From Sulfuricurvum sp. (GTDB lineage: Bacteria > Campylobacterota > Campylobacteria > Campylobacterales > Sulfurimonadaceae), in assembly GCA_024635855.1 (NCBI GenBank), contig JAGXHZ010000092.1, positions 1 through 6,067 on the forward strand: DNA of 6,067 bases. Direction: 5' to 3'. A program made the translations under genes and the position numbers. The first letter of the stretch is position 1, and the number at the start of each line of letters is the position of its first letter. The notes beneath the pieces are model-generated. The model ran no database searches. It saw nothing but the letters and a program-made list of their open reading frames with translations, and was not told the origin of the DNA. Shown one piece after another: positions 1 through 6,067 of the stretch.

Positions 1-1159
1 AGAAGCATCTTCCATCCTACAATTAATTGATGTTATCTTAAAAGCGTGTATCAAAGGTCGTGCCAGTGATATTCATATTGAACCAACGGAAAAGAACTGT
101 GTCGTTCGCGGGCGAATTGACGGTAAATTAACAGAAATATTTATTTTTGACCGTGATATCTACCCCCCGCTTGCTTCAAGGGTGAAATTATTAGCGAATC
201 TCGATATTGCAGAGCGACGAAAACCTCAAGATGGACGTTTTTCCGCCATTGTTATGGATGCAGAGTTTGATTTTCGTATATCCACCCTGCCTATCCTTTA
301 TGGTGAGTCCATCGTAATGCGTATTTTGGATAAAACCAAAGCACTTGTGAAACTCGAAGAATCCGGGATGGATTCAATAAGCTACCAAAAACTTATCAAA
401 TCACTTGAATCACCTTTTGGAATCATCCTCGTTACCGGACCAACGGGAAGCGGTAAAACGACTACCCTCTATGGTGCACTCAATGAATTACGAAACGTTG
501 AAGACAAAGTCATTACCGTTGAAGATCCCGTCGAGTATCGAATGAATCTTATTCAGCAAGTTCAAGTGAATGCAAAAGTAGGACTCTCATTTGCCGATGC
601 CCTACGATCTATTCTTCGTCAAGACCCCGATAAAATCATGATTGGGGAAATTCGTGACCACGAAACACTTGAAATCGCCATTAAAGCAGCTTTAACCGGT
701 CACTTGGTTATTTCAACACTTCACACCAATGACGCAATTAGTGCCATTCCTCGTATGTCAGACATGGGAATTGAACCCTATCTTATCAGCGGGGCACTTA
801 TGGCGATACAAGCACAACGTTTAGTCCGCAGAATATGTAAATATTGCAAAAAAGAAGCCGATATACCTTTACTTTTACGAGAAGAGTACAGTGCATATAT
901 TCCTCATAACACTATTTTTTATGTAGGAGCCGGCTGTAAAGAATGCAATGGTTCAGGATATATGGGGCGTGAAATGATCTGTGAGGTTTTACCTATATCA
1001 GAAGCATTATCCAGTCTTATCGCCCGAGGCGGATCAAAAGATGAAATATTCAAACAAGCCAAAGAAGAAGGTTTTGTGGGGATGTTTGAAAATGGAATGG
1101 CCAAAGCAGTTCAAGGGGTAACAACCATAGATGAAATATTAAGGGTGGCAAAAGGATGA
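1..1159 (+). CDS. gspE: GspE/PilB-family type II secretion or type IV pilus assembly ATPase, 5' end cut off by the window
   Basis: Cytoplasmic hexameric ATPase that powers assembly of a (pseudo)pilus. The reading frame is open from base 2, so the gene begins before the window; 385 residues are visible of a family that is usually about 500-570. The GTG at 182 is internal, because the upstream codons encode the conserved N2-domain motif ASDIHIEP (about residues 22-29) and RIDG. By visible residue number: Walker A GPTGSGKT at 146-153, Asp box ITVEDPVEYR at 171-180, Walker B region KIMIGEIRD at 211-219, and His box GHLVISTLHTND at 233-244. Two CxxC pairs (Cys 279/282 and 312/315) form the zinc module typical of GspE and PilB, which retraction ATPases of the PilT type lack. 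The stop overlaps the start of the gspF-like gene (ATGA), so the two are co-transcribed and probably translationally coupled. Secretion, pilus and competence homologues cannot be told apart from this gene alone; ctsE of Campylobacter is a close alternative name. Confidence 0.95.
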   Translation, partial: EASSILQLIDVILKACIKGRASDIHIEPTEKNCVVRGRIDGKLTEIFIFDRDIYPPLASRVKLLANLDIAERRKPQDGRFSAIVMDAEFDFRISTLPILYGESIVMRILDKTKALVKLEESGMDSISYQKLIKSLESPFGIILVTGPTGSGKTTTLYGALNELRNVEDKVITVEDPVEYRMNLIQQVQVNAKVGLSFADALRSILRQDPDKIMIGEIRDHETLEIAIKAALTGHLVISTLHTNDAISAIPRMSDMGIEPYLISGALMAIQAQRLVRRICKYCKKEADIPLLLREEYSAYIPHNTIFYVGAGCKECNGSGYMGREMICEVLPISEALSSLIARGGSKDEIFKQAKEEGFVGMFENGMAKAVQGVTTIDEILRVAKG

Positions 1160-2403
1160 AATACTTTGTAGTAACCGTTCTCAGTAAAGGAAATAAACAT
1201 GAATATGGATTATATGCTGAACATAAAAAAGAAGCTCAATATCTTGCAAAAATAAAATTTTCAGGAATGATATTAAAAGTAGTAGAATCTGCAGCTCCAC
1301 TAGAAGATCAATTTCGAAAGTTTAAAGAAACGCTTTTTTCTAATCTTAAAAAGCGAAAACTAAAACAAGATTCTCTTATTGCAGCCATCCGTCAACTTGC
1401 CGTTATGGCAAATGCTGGTATTTCAATTCATGACTCCCTTCATGAAATAGCGGATGTTACCACCGATAAAACACTTCAAGTTGTTTTAGGAACAATGGCA
1501 GAGGACATCAACGCAGGTCATAGCCTTTCCAAATCCGCTGCTAAGTTTAATTATGAGATTGGAACTTTGAGTCTTGCAATGATTGAACTGGGTGAGAAAA
1601 CAGGTAATATGGCAGAAGCACTTCATAAACTCGCCGATATGCTTGAAGAAATTCGACGAAATATTATTAAATTTAAAAAAGCCATGGCCTACCCTCGTAA
1701 CGTAATGATCGCCATGGCCGTGGCTTTTACCATACTTATTTCCTATGTTGTTCCACAATTTAAAGCTATTTTCGAACAATTACATGCTGAGCTTCCTATG
1801 CCAACTAAAATTTTACTATTTCTAGAACATCTTTTTAACACCTACGGATTATATGTTTTAGCAGGAATTATCCTCTTTTTATTTTCCTTTAGATATGCAC
1901 TTGATCACAATCGAGAATTTAGATACAAATGGCATCAATTTTTACTCAAAGTATATTTGATTAAAAATATTATTATGTTTTCAACTCTTAGTCGTTTTAC
2001 TCTTGTTTTTTCTGAACTGGTACGGGCTGGTATACCTGTAGCTGAGGCTCTTGAAACCTCCACAGCTATGATCGACAATCTCCCTTTGCAAGAACGTTTG
2101 TTAATTGTTCGTTCCGCCGTTGAAAAGGGAAGTTCATTACATTCAGGACTTAAAGAAACGCATTTATTTGAAAACATGATTATTCAAATGATCTCGGCTG
2201 GAGAGTCAAGTGGTCAGTTGGATGCGATGCTTCAAAAAGTAATGGAATATTACAAGATGCGGTTTGATGCTATCATCGATGGACTCTCCGAAGCAGTTGA
2301 ACCTATTATGCTCTTTATTATCGCAAGTATGGTTATTTTGTTGGCTTTGGGTATTTTCTTGCCTATGTGGGATATGGGGAACGCCGTTCAAGGACGAAGT
2401 TAA
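1156..2403 (+). CDS. gspF: GspF/PilC-family inner-membrane platform protein
   Basis: Polytopic inner-membrane protein that links the assembly ATPase to the growing pseudopilus. At 415 residues it is normal length for the family (about 400). An N-terminal stretch of about 70 residues precedes two repeated T2SSF domains, roughly residues 74-201 and 278-405. Each domain carries the family's glycine-rich signature: MIELGEKTGNMAEAL (142-156) and MISAGESSGQLDAML (345-359). Hydrophobic membrane segments are visible near residues 183-200, 229-246 and 383-403, the usual three-helix topology. The ATG overlaps the stop of the upstream ATPase gene; AAGGG at 1141-1145 lies 10 bases before it, and AAAGG directly abuts it, so coupling to the upstream gene is likely. 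The gene ends in a bidirectional terminator and faces the helicase gene. ctsF or pilC are alternative names; no pilin, secretin or other machine component is in the window to decide between them. Confidence 0.93.
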   Translation: MKYFVVTVLSKGNKHEYGLYAEHKKEAQYLAKIKFSGMILKVVESAAPLEDQFRKFKETLFSNLKKRKLKQDSLIAAIRQLAVMANAGISIHDSLHEIADVTTDKTLQVVLGTMAEDINAGHSLSKSAAKFNYEIGTLSLAMIELGEKTGNMAEALHKLADMLEEIRRNIIKFKKAMAYPRNVMIAMAVAFTILISYVVPQFKAIFEQLHAELPMPTKILLFLEHLFNTYGLYVLAGIILFLFSFRYALDHNREFRYKWHQFLLKVYLIKNIIMFSTLSRFTLVFSELVRAGIPVAEALETSTAMIDNLPLQERLLIVRSAVEKGSSLHSGLKETHLFENMIIQMISAGESSGQLDAMLQKVMEYYKMRFDAIIDGLSEAVEPIMLFIIASMVILLALGIFLPMWDMGNAVQGRS

Positions 2404-2428
2404 AAAGAGGTTAATCCGCCTCTTTTTT
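2402..2428. terminator. Shared bidirectional intrinsic terminator between gspF and the helicase gene
   Basis: A perfect 9-base inverted repeat, AAAAAGAGG at 2402-2410 and CCTCTTTTT at 2419-2427, encloses an 8-base loop (2411-2418). On the + strand the A-rich arm precedes the GAGG/CCTC core and a run of six T follows it; the - strand gives the same A-stem-T arrangement. It can therefore end both converging transcripts. The gspF stop TAA (2401-2403) overlaps the left arm. The helicase stop (complement of TTA at 2411-2413) is in the loop. The core has only four bases rich in G and C, so termination efficiency is uncertain. Confidence 0.8.
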
Positions 2429-4483
2429 CTGGACTAAAGAATTATAGGTCTCATCCTTTGGTATCAAACCTGTCTCAAATAAAAATTGAGATGAGACAAA
2501 GTTGCTTTTTTTAATCTTGTCATATTTTGCATAACTCAAATAAAGTCGATCTTTCGCACGTGTTACCGCCACATAAAAAAGTCGACGCTCTTCTTCAATA
2601 CTTCCGCTACGGCTCATCAGTTTTCGATTCGGAAAACGCCCATCCATCAGATCAATAACATAAACTTCTTTGTACTCTAAACCTTTAGAAGCATGAACAC
2701 TGAGCAAATGGACACCCTCCCCTTGGGTTAAGTCCTGCGATCCTAATACCATTGCATTTAAAAAGCGTTCATGCTCTTTGTAGGGTCGTGAAAGCTCAAA
2801 TAAAATCGTACATTTTCGGCGAATTTTCTCTTGGGATTCACTTTTAACGCGTTCATCCACAGATCCGTTTTCAGTCATTGCACGTCTATGTGACAAATGC
2901 TCGATTACATGACCATAAAGATTTGAGACCGCTATTTTTTGGACTGCATCTTTGGGTAATTTAGCATCGCGAAGCTTTCGAAATAAGATAAATAAATCAT
3001 GTAAAAATGTTGCTGACTCTTTTGTGAGTTTTGCATGTTTGAGAATGGGATTTCCCATAAAATTGGGGTCAAGCCCTAGCTTGGCAAATCGCCCTGCACT
3101 GCCAAGTTCAGCATAGTCATCAAAAAGTCCCAATTGATGATTAAGTTTACGTTTTTCAAAGGGATTAGAGATGGAGGTGTCAGGAGTATATAAACCACGC
3201 AAAAAAGAACCGTTTCCCAGTTTTTGAAGTGCCACAAACAGCTCTTTAGCTACCGCACTTCCTACCCCTTTAGCATAATCAAATAAATGTATAAACGCCA
3301 TCATATCCGATTCATTCACGAGTAATGTATACATATCCAGCAACGCTTTGATCTCTTTAGAATCAAAAAAACTTGTTCCTCCACGTCTGCGACACGCAAT
3401 CCCCATCTCACGAAGGGTCGCTTCAATCCCATCCGCTGATGCATTATTTCGAAAAATAACTGCGATTTCATCACGAGCCGTTGGCGAATCACCGATTAAG
3501 CGGGCAATACCGTGATATTGTTCAAATAACTCCTCATAAATCAACAACGATGGCGCCTGTGCTTCTCCCGTTCGGGTTACCTCTAAAGCTTTGGGGTAAA
3601 TACGTTCATTATATGCGATAACCGTATTGGCAAGGGAAAGAATCGGAACCGTTGAACGGTAATTTTTATTGAGTGTATAAACCTTCGCATCGGGAAAGTT
3701 GGTACTAAATGAGCCGATAATCGAAATGTCAGCTCCATTAAAAGCATAAATACTTTGGTCATAATCCCCTACGCAAAAAAGCGAAGGCGGGCGCATAGCA
3801 TTAATCAGTGTCCCTTGCAATGCATTGGTATCTTGATATTCATCGATCAATACCTCTTTGTACCCTAAATCGTTTTGAGATGCCAAATGACGCATTTGAA
3901 GCAATAAATCATTGAAATTGACAAAACCATACTCTTTTTTAAGGGCTTCGAATTCATCGATAATATCCGCATAAATCATGGCATATACCGCATGCTCATC
4001 TTGGCGCGTCAGTATCCACTCTTCAAAATTAATCTCAATTTCGGTATTTTGATAAAATGAATAGACATCATAAAGATAGTTGGCACCATACGCAGGAGTA
4101 GCATTATCTATGTGAGAAAAAGTCCGTTTTTCATAAACACTTCTAAAAAGTGTTTTAAGTTCACGCGGTTGTTTTAAAACCACTTTTCCTTCTTTACGCT
4201 TAAGCCATCGATAACTCACCGCATGAAATGTCCCTGCATCGACCTTGGAAGCAATCTCTGAACCAAAAAATGCTGCGACACGCTCCACCATTTCCTGAGC
4301 TGCTTTGTTGGTAAATGTCAACAATAATATCTCTTCGGGTTTAACATTTTGGGAAAGGAGATAGGCAATACGCCCTACAATCGTAGAGGTTTTACCCGTA
4401 CCTGCTGAAGCAATGATGAGATTATGACCATACGGTGCGGTTGCTGCTGTATGCTGTTGAGGATTGAGACGAGAAAGTGGCAA
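2411..4483 (-). CDS. UvrD/Rep/PcrA-family superfamily 1A DNA helicase, TTG start
   Basis: ATP-dependent 3'-to-5' DNA helicase for repair or replication restart. At 690 residues it is normal for UvrD, Rep or PcrA. All family motifs are present in order: Q motif LNPQQ (6-10), motif I AGTGKTS (27-33), Ia LTFTNKAAQEM (55-65), Ib GTFHA (84-88), II IDEYQDTN (213-220), III VGDYDQSIYAFNGAD (238-252), IV LNKNYRS (271-277), V VHLLSVHASKGLEY (591-604) and VI RRLFYVAVTRAKDRL (633-647). Motif III reads AFNGAD where PcrA, UvrD and Rep have WRGA, so an aromatic is kept but the arginine is replaced by Asn. The start must be TTG at 4483: the next Met is at residue 65, beyond the Walker A motif, and the only upstream codons before the fliW stop include no ATG, GTG or TTG. 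AGGGAG (complement of 4488-4493) lies 4 bases before the TTG. It follows fliW by 30 bases, so an operon is likely. Which family member it is (pcrA, rep or uvrD) cannot be settled here, so no symbol is given. Confidence 0.93.
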   Translation of the reverse strand: MPLSRLNPQQHTAATAPYGHNLIIASAGTGKTSTIVGRIAYLLSQNVKPEEILLLTFTNKAAQEMVERVAAFFGSEIASKVDAGTFHAVSYRWLKRKEGKVVLKQPRELKTLFRSVYEKRTFSHIDNATPAYGANYLYDVYSFYQNTEIEINFEEWILTRQDEHAVYAMIYADIIDEFEALKKEYGFVNFNDLLLQMRHLASQNDLGYKEVLIDEYQDTNALQGTLINAMRPPSLFCVGDYDQSIYAFNGADISIIGSFSTNFPDAKVYTLNKNYRSTVPILSLANTVIAYNERIYPKALEVTRTGEAQAPSLLIYEELFEQYHGIARLIGDSPTARDEIAVIFRNNASADGIEATLREMGIACRRRGGTSFFDSKEIKALLDMYTLLVNESDMMAFIHLFDYAKGVGSAVAKELFVALQKLGNGSFLRGLYTPDTSISNPFEKRKLNHQLGLFDDYAELGSAGRFAKLGLDPNFMGNPILKHAKLTKESATFLHDLFILFRKLRDAKLPKDAVQKIAVSNLYGHVIEHLSHRRAMTENGSVDERVKSESQEKIRRKCTILFELSRPYKEHERFLNAMVLGSQDLTQGEGVHLLSVHASKGLEYKEVYVIDLMDGRFPNRKLMSRSGSIEEERRLFYVAVTRAKDRLYLSYAKYDKIKKSNFVSSQFLFETGLIPKDETYNSLVQKKEAD

Positions 4484-4515
4484 GAAGCTCCCTAAAGCTT
4501 CTGCAATAGAAGCTT
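4483..4515 (-). repeat. Three-copy 7-base element forming two mutually exclusive hairpins between fliW and the helicase gene
   Basis: On the + strand AGAAGCT occurs at 4483-4489 and 4508-4514, and its reverse complement AGCTTCT sits between them at 4496-4502. In the - strand transcript the middle copy can pair with the upstream arm (8 base pairs, 4495-4502 with 4508-4515, loop of 5), which covers two bases of the fliW stop codon. It can instead pair with the downstream arm (7 base pairs, 4483-4489 with 4496-4502, loop of 6), which takes in part of the helicase Shine-Dalgarno and the first base of its TTG start. Both pairings cannot exist together. Neither hairpin is followed by a T run, so it is not an intrinsic terminator. 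The repeats are seen directly; a regulatory role is inference. Confidence 0.6.
4488..4493 (-). promoter_or_regulatory. Ribosome-binding site of the helicase gene
   Basis: AGGGAG on the - strand, with 4 bases (4484-4487) before the TTG start at 4483. It supports TTG as the start, since no other start codon is available before the ATPase motif. The spacing is slightly short, and part of the site lies in a possible hairpin (4483-4502), so initiation may be weak or regulated. Confidence 0.6.
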
Positions 4516-4894
4516 ATTTAAAATTTTTAATTGGTTCAGCCAATGCATATTCAGGATGATTTTTTGCATCCAATATTACTTGTGCCATAGTTGCATTATC
4601 TTGGTTAAAAATCAATGGAGCGAGGAAATTAACGCATGATTCATCCAGCGGATTTTGAATAATAACGACATTATATACGAGCACGTTTGATTTTTCATTA
4701 ATATCAAGCAAAACACGCATAGAAGCTGGTACATCAAAGGAGTATTCACGTAGTTTATACGGATCAGCAAGGGTAAAACTAATATCTGAATCTTCACCAC
4801 TTTTCAGTGTTAAAAATAACTCATCGATAGGTGTGATTTTTACTGTAGTTATTTGATCAAATCCTAAGATCGATGACTTCACTTCATATTGCAT
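4514..4894 (-). CDS. fliW: Flagellar assembly factor FliW
   Basis: Small cytoplasmic protein that binds flagellin and, in characterised systems (Bacillus, Campylobacter), also binds CsrA to relieve its repression of flagellin mRNA, so flagellin supply is matched to export. The 126 residues match FliW length. The N-terminus MQYEVKSSILGF fits the family opening (short strand, then a conserved GF). Later features also fit: SFTLADPYKLREYSFDVP, the LDI strand, and VNFLAPLIFNQDNATMAQVIL, corresponding to the family's N-x-APLI-N...Q-x-I/V-L signature. I chose the ATG at 4894 over a TTG 12 bases upstream (4906), because GGGAG lies 5 bases before the ATG and the family starts here. The gene is divergent from valS and is followed by a helicase gene. 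Campylobacterota often carry two FliW paralogues; which one this is cannot be told here. Confidence 0.9.
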   Translation of the reverse strand: MQYEVKSSILGFDQITTVKITPIDELFLTLKSGEDSDISFTLADPYKLREYSFDVPASMRVLLDINEKSNVLVYNVVIIQNPLDESCVNFLAPLIFNQDNATMAQVILDAKNHPEYALAEPIKNFK

Positions 4895-4899
4895 GATTG

Positions 4900-4904
4900 C
4901 TCCC
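4900..4904 (-). promoter_or_regulatory. Ribosome-binding site deciding the fliW start
   Basis: GGGAG on the - strand sits 5 bases (4895-4899) before the ATG at 4894. It overlaps the alternative TTG at 4906-4904, which makes the longer form starting at TTG unlikely. The same hexamer GGGAGC also serves as the ribosome-binding core of the downstream helicase gene. Confidence 0.65.
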
Positions 4905-4946
4905 AATGTTTAATGCCCAATAAAAGCAATAAGTGTTCCCCCTAAA

Positions 4947-4958
4947 TTTTGGTATAAT
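4947..4958 (+). promoter_or_regulatory. Sigma-70-type promoter of valS (extended -10)
   Basis: A perfect TATAAT hexamer at 4953-4958 is preceded by TTTTGG at 4947-4952. A T-rich stretch ending in G just before the -10 box, with no good -35 hexamer, is the pattern described for housekeeping promoters in Campylobacter and Helicobacter. Transcription would begin near 4965, giving a leader of about 25 bases before the valS ATG. There is no obvious T-box or other long leader structure, so tRNA-dependent control of valS is not suggested. Confidence 0.75.
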
Positions 4959-4978
4959 TCGCGTATATTTTCCTATTT

Positions 4979-4982
4979 AAGG
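4979..4982 (+). promoter_or_regulatory. Ribosome-binding site of valS
   Basis: AAGG lies 7 bases before the ATG at 4990, within TTTAAGGC, giving good spacing. It supports this ATG as the valS start. Confidence 0.6.
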
Positions 4983-4989
4983 CTATTTT

Positions 4990-6067
4990 ATGTCCGCTAC
5001 ACACTACGATCCCAAAAATATTGAAGAAAGCTACTACCCTATTTGGGAAAATCGTGGTTACTTTGAAGTGGACGGGAATAAAACCATTGTAAAACCTAAT
5101 AAACATTTTTCTATCATGATGCCTCCTCCCAATGTTACTGGACGACTTCATATCGGGCATGCGCTCACTTTTACCCTTCAAGACATTATCGTTCGCTACA
5201 AACGTATGGATGGCTACGCAACCCTTTGGCAGCCGGGAACTGACCATGCCGGTATTGCTACTCAAAATGTTGTGGAAAAACAGCTTTTAGCCCAAGGGAC
5301 AACCAAAGAAGAACTCGGTCGCGTTGCGTTTTTAGAACGTGTTTGGGAATGGAAAGAAGAAAGTGGCGGAATCATGGTCGGACAGCTCCGTAAACTTGGA
5401 GTTTCTCCTGCTTGGAGCCGTGAGCGTTTTACTATGGATGAGGGACTAAAAAGCTCCGTAAAAGAAGCGTTTGTCCATCTTTATAACCAAAACCTCATCA
5501 TCCGTGGTAACTACATGGTAAACTGGTGTACGCATGACGGAGCCCTCAGTGACATCGAAGTAGAACACGAAGAGCACCAAGGGCATTTTTACCACATGCG
5601 CTATGCTTTCAGTGACGGCAGCGGTCATATCATCGTTGCTACGACTCGACCTGAAACCTATTTTGGAGATACTGCCATCATGGTTCATCCGGATGATGAA
5701 CGCTATACCCATTTGATTGGTAAAAGTATCACCCTCCCCCTCATCAACCGCGAAATCAAAATCATTGCCGATAGCTATGTTGATATGGATTTTGGAACGG
5801 GTGTTGTTAAAGTTACCCCTGCACATGACACCAATGACTACGAAGTAGGCAAGCGTCATGATTTGGAATTTATTACGGTCTTTGATGAAAAAGGTATTTT
5901 GAACCACCATGCAGGAGAATTTGAAGGACTGGAACGTCTTGCCGCACGTGAAATCATTGTCAAACGTCTTAGCGAAGCAGGATTTATCGAAAAAATTGAA
6001 GATCACGTTCATCAAGTAGGACACTGTTACCGTTGTAAAAATATCGTTGAACCGTACATCTCAAAGC
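4990..6067 (+). CDS. valS: Valyl-tRNA synthetase, N-terminal part, 3' end cut off by the window
   Basis: Class I aminoacyl-tRNA synthetase that charges tRNA-Val and hydrolyses mis-made Thr-tRNA-Val; cytoplasmic and essential. The frame is open from the ATG to the window edge, giving 359 residues, roughly 40% of the usual 870-950. The start fits the family: YDPKNIEESYYPIWE leads to the catalytic-site segment MMPPPNVTGRLHIGHA, with HIGH at residues 54-57. WQPGTDHAGIATQ follows. NW at about 178 leads into the editing (CP1) domain, with TTRPET at 218-223 and GTGVVKVTPAHDTND at 269-283, including the conserved Asp 280. GHCYRCKNIVEP near 344-355 begins the return to the catalytic core. The CxxC at 346/349 could be half of a zinc site, which is an inference. 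The KMSKS motif and anticodon-binding domain would lie beyond the window. The gene has its own promoter and is divergent from fliW. Confidence 0.96.
   Translation, partial: MSATHYDPKNIEESYYPIWENRGYFEVDGNKTIVKPNKHFSIMMPPPNVTGRLHIGHALTFTLQDIIVRYKRMDGYATLWQPGTDHAGIATQNVVEKQLLAQGTTKEELGRVAFLERVWEWKEESGGIMVGQLRKLGVSPAWSRERFTMDEGLKSSVKEAFVHLYNQNLIIRGNYMVNWCTHDGALSDIEVEHEEHQGHFYHMRYAFSDGSGHIIVATTRPETYFGDTAIMVHPDDERYTHLIGKSITLPLINREIKIIADSYVDMDFGTGVVKVTPAHDTNDYEVGKRHDLEFITVFDEKGILNHHAGEFEGLERLAAREIIVKRLSEAGFIEKIEDHVHQVGHCYRCKNIVEPYISK

Noticed and set aside
163..168. Run of six C in the ATPase gene, and a run of five C at 4938-4942, as phase-variable tracts
   Set aside because: Both are too short for the slippage seen in Campylobacter and Helicobacter phase-variable genes, which usually need runs of eight or more.
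182..184. GTG at 182 as the real start of the ATPase
   Set aside because: The same frame is open upstream to the window edge and encodes the conserved ASDIHIEP and RIDG motifs of the family.
4487..4495. GGGA in the loop of the downstream hairpin as a CsrA-binding site, which would link to FliW-CsrA control
   Set aside because: The A of GGA falls in the closing base pair, the flanking bases do not match the known consensus, and a GGA overlapping a Shine-Dalgarno is expected by chance.
4895..4906. Longer FliW starting at TTG 4906
   Set aside because: The Shine-Dalgarno GGGAG overlaps this TTG and is correctly spaced for the ATG at 4894, which also matches where the family starts.
4985..4990. 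TAAAAT on the - strand as a -10 box for fliW
   Set aside because: Five of six bases match, but there is no extended -10 G, no T-rich lead and no -35, and it overlaps the valS start codon. No convincing fliW promoter was found in the divergent region.
4942..5265. A 107-codon open frame on the - strand over the valS promoter and start
   Set aside because: It is antisense to the conserved HIGH region of valS and has no recognisable motif.
5446..6024. A 192-codon open frame on the - strand inside valS
   Set aside because: It lies entirely antisense to a clear valS reading frame with family motifs, has low-complexity, Phe-rich content typical of a complementary-strand shadow, and resembles no family.

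Overview
The window holds five genes and looks like ordinary chromosomal core and accessory sequence from a free-living member of the Campylobacterota (Epsilonproteobacteria), in the broad neighbourhood of Sulfuricurvum, Sulfurimonas or Sulfurospirillum. The clues are AT-rich coding sequence, a T-rich stretch followed by a perfect TATAAT as the only clear promoter, and the pairing of fliW with valS, which from memory are also neighbours in Helicobacter pylori (HP1154 and HP1153). The genus is an inference; no sequence search was possible.

Left part (1-2403, + strand): the 3' part of a GspE/PilB-type secretion or assembly ATPase, overlapping by 4 bases (ATGA) with a complete GspF/PilC-type inner-membrane platform protein. 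Together they are the motor core of a type II secretion, type IV pilus or competence-pseudopilus machine. The same ATPase-then-platform order occurs in the ctsE-ctsF DNA-uptake locus of Campylobacter jejuni, so natural transformation is a reasonable alternative to secretion.

Middle (2411-4894, - strand): fliW, then a UvrD/Rep/PcrA-family helicase 30 bases downstream, very probably one transcript. The helicase has to start at TTG and its reading frame is continuous with fliW apart from the fliW stop codon. The 30-base junction carries three copies of one 7-base element (two direct, one inverted) that can form two mutually exclusive hairpins around the fliW stop and the helicase ribosome-binding site. 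The helicase converges on gspF, and both stop codons lie inside one shared inverted repeat that can terminate transcription in both directions.

Right part (4990-6067, + strand): the first 359 codons of valS, divergent from fliW, with its own promoter at about 4953 and a good Shine-Dalgarno.

I see no tRNA or rRNA genes, CRISPR, insertion sequence, phage gene or defence system. Nothing here amounts to a new biological system. The most interesting local structure is the fliW-helicase junction.
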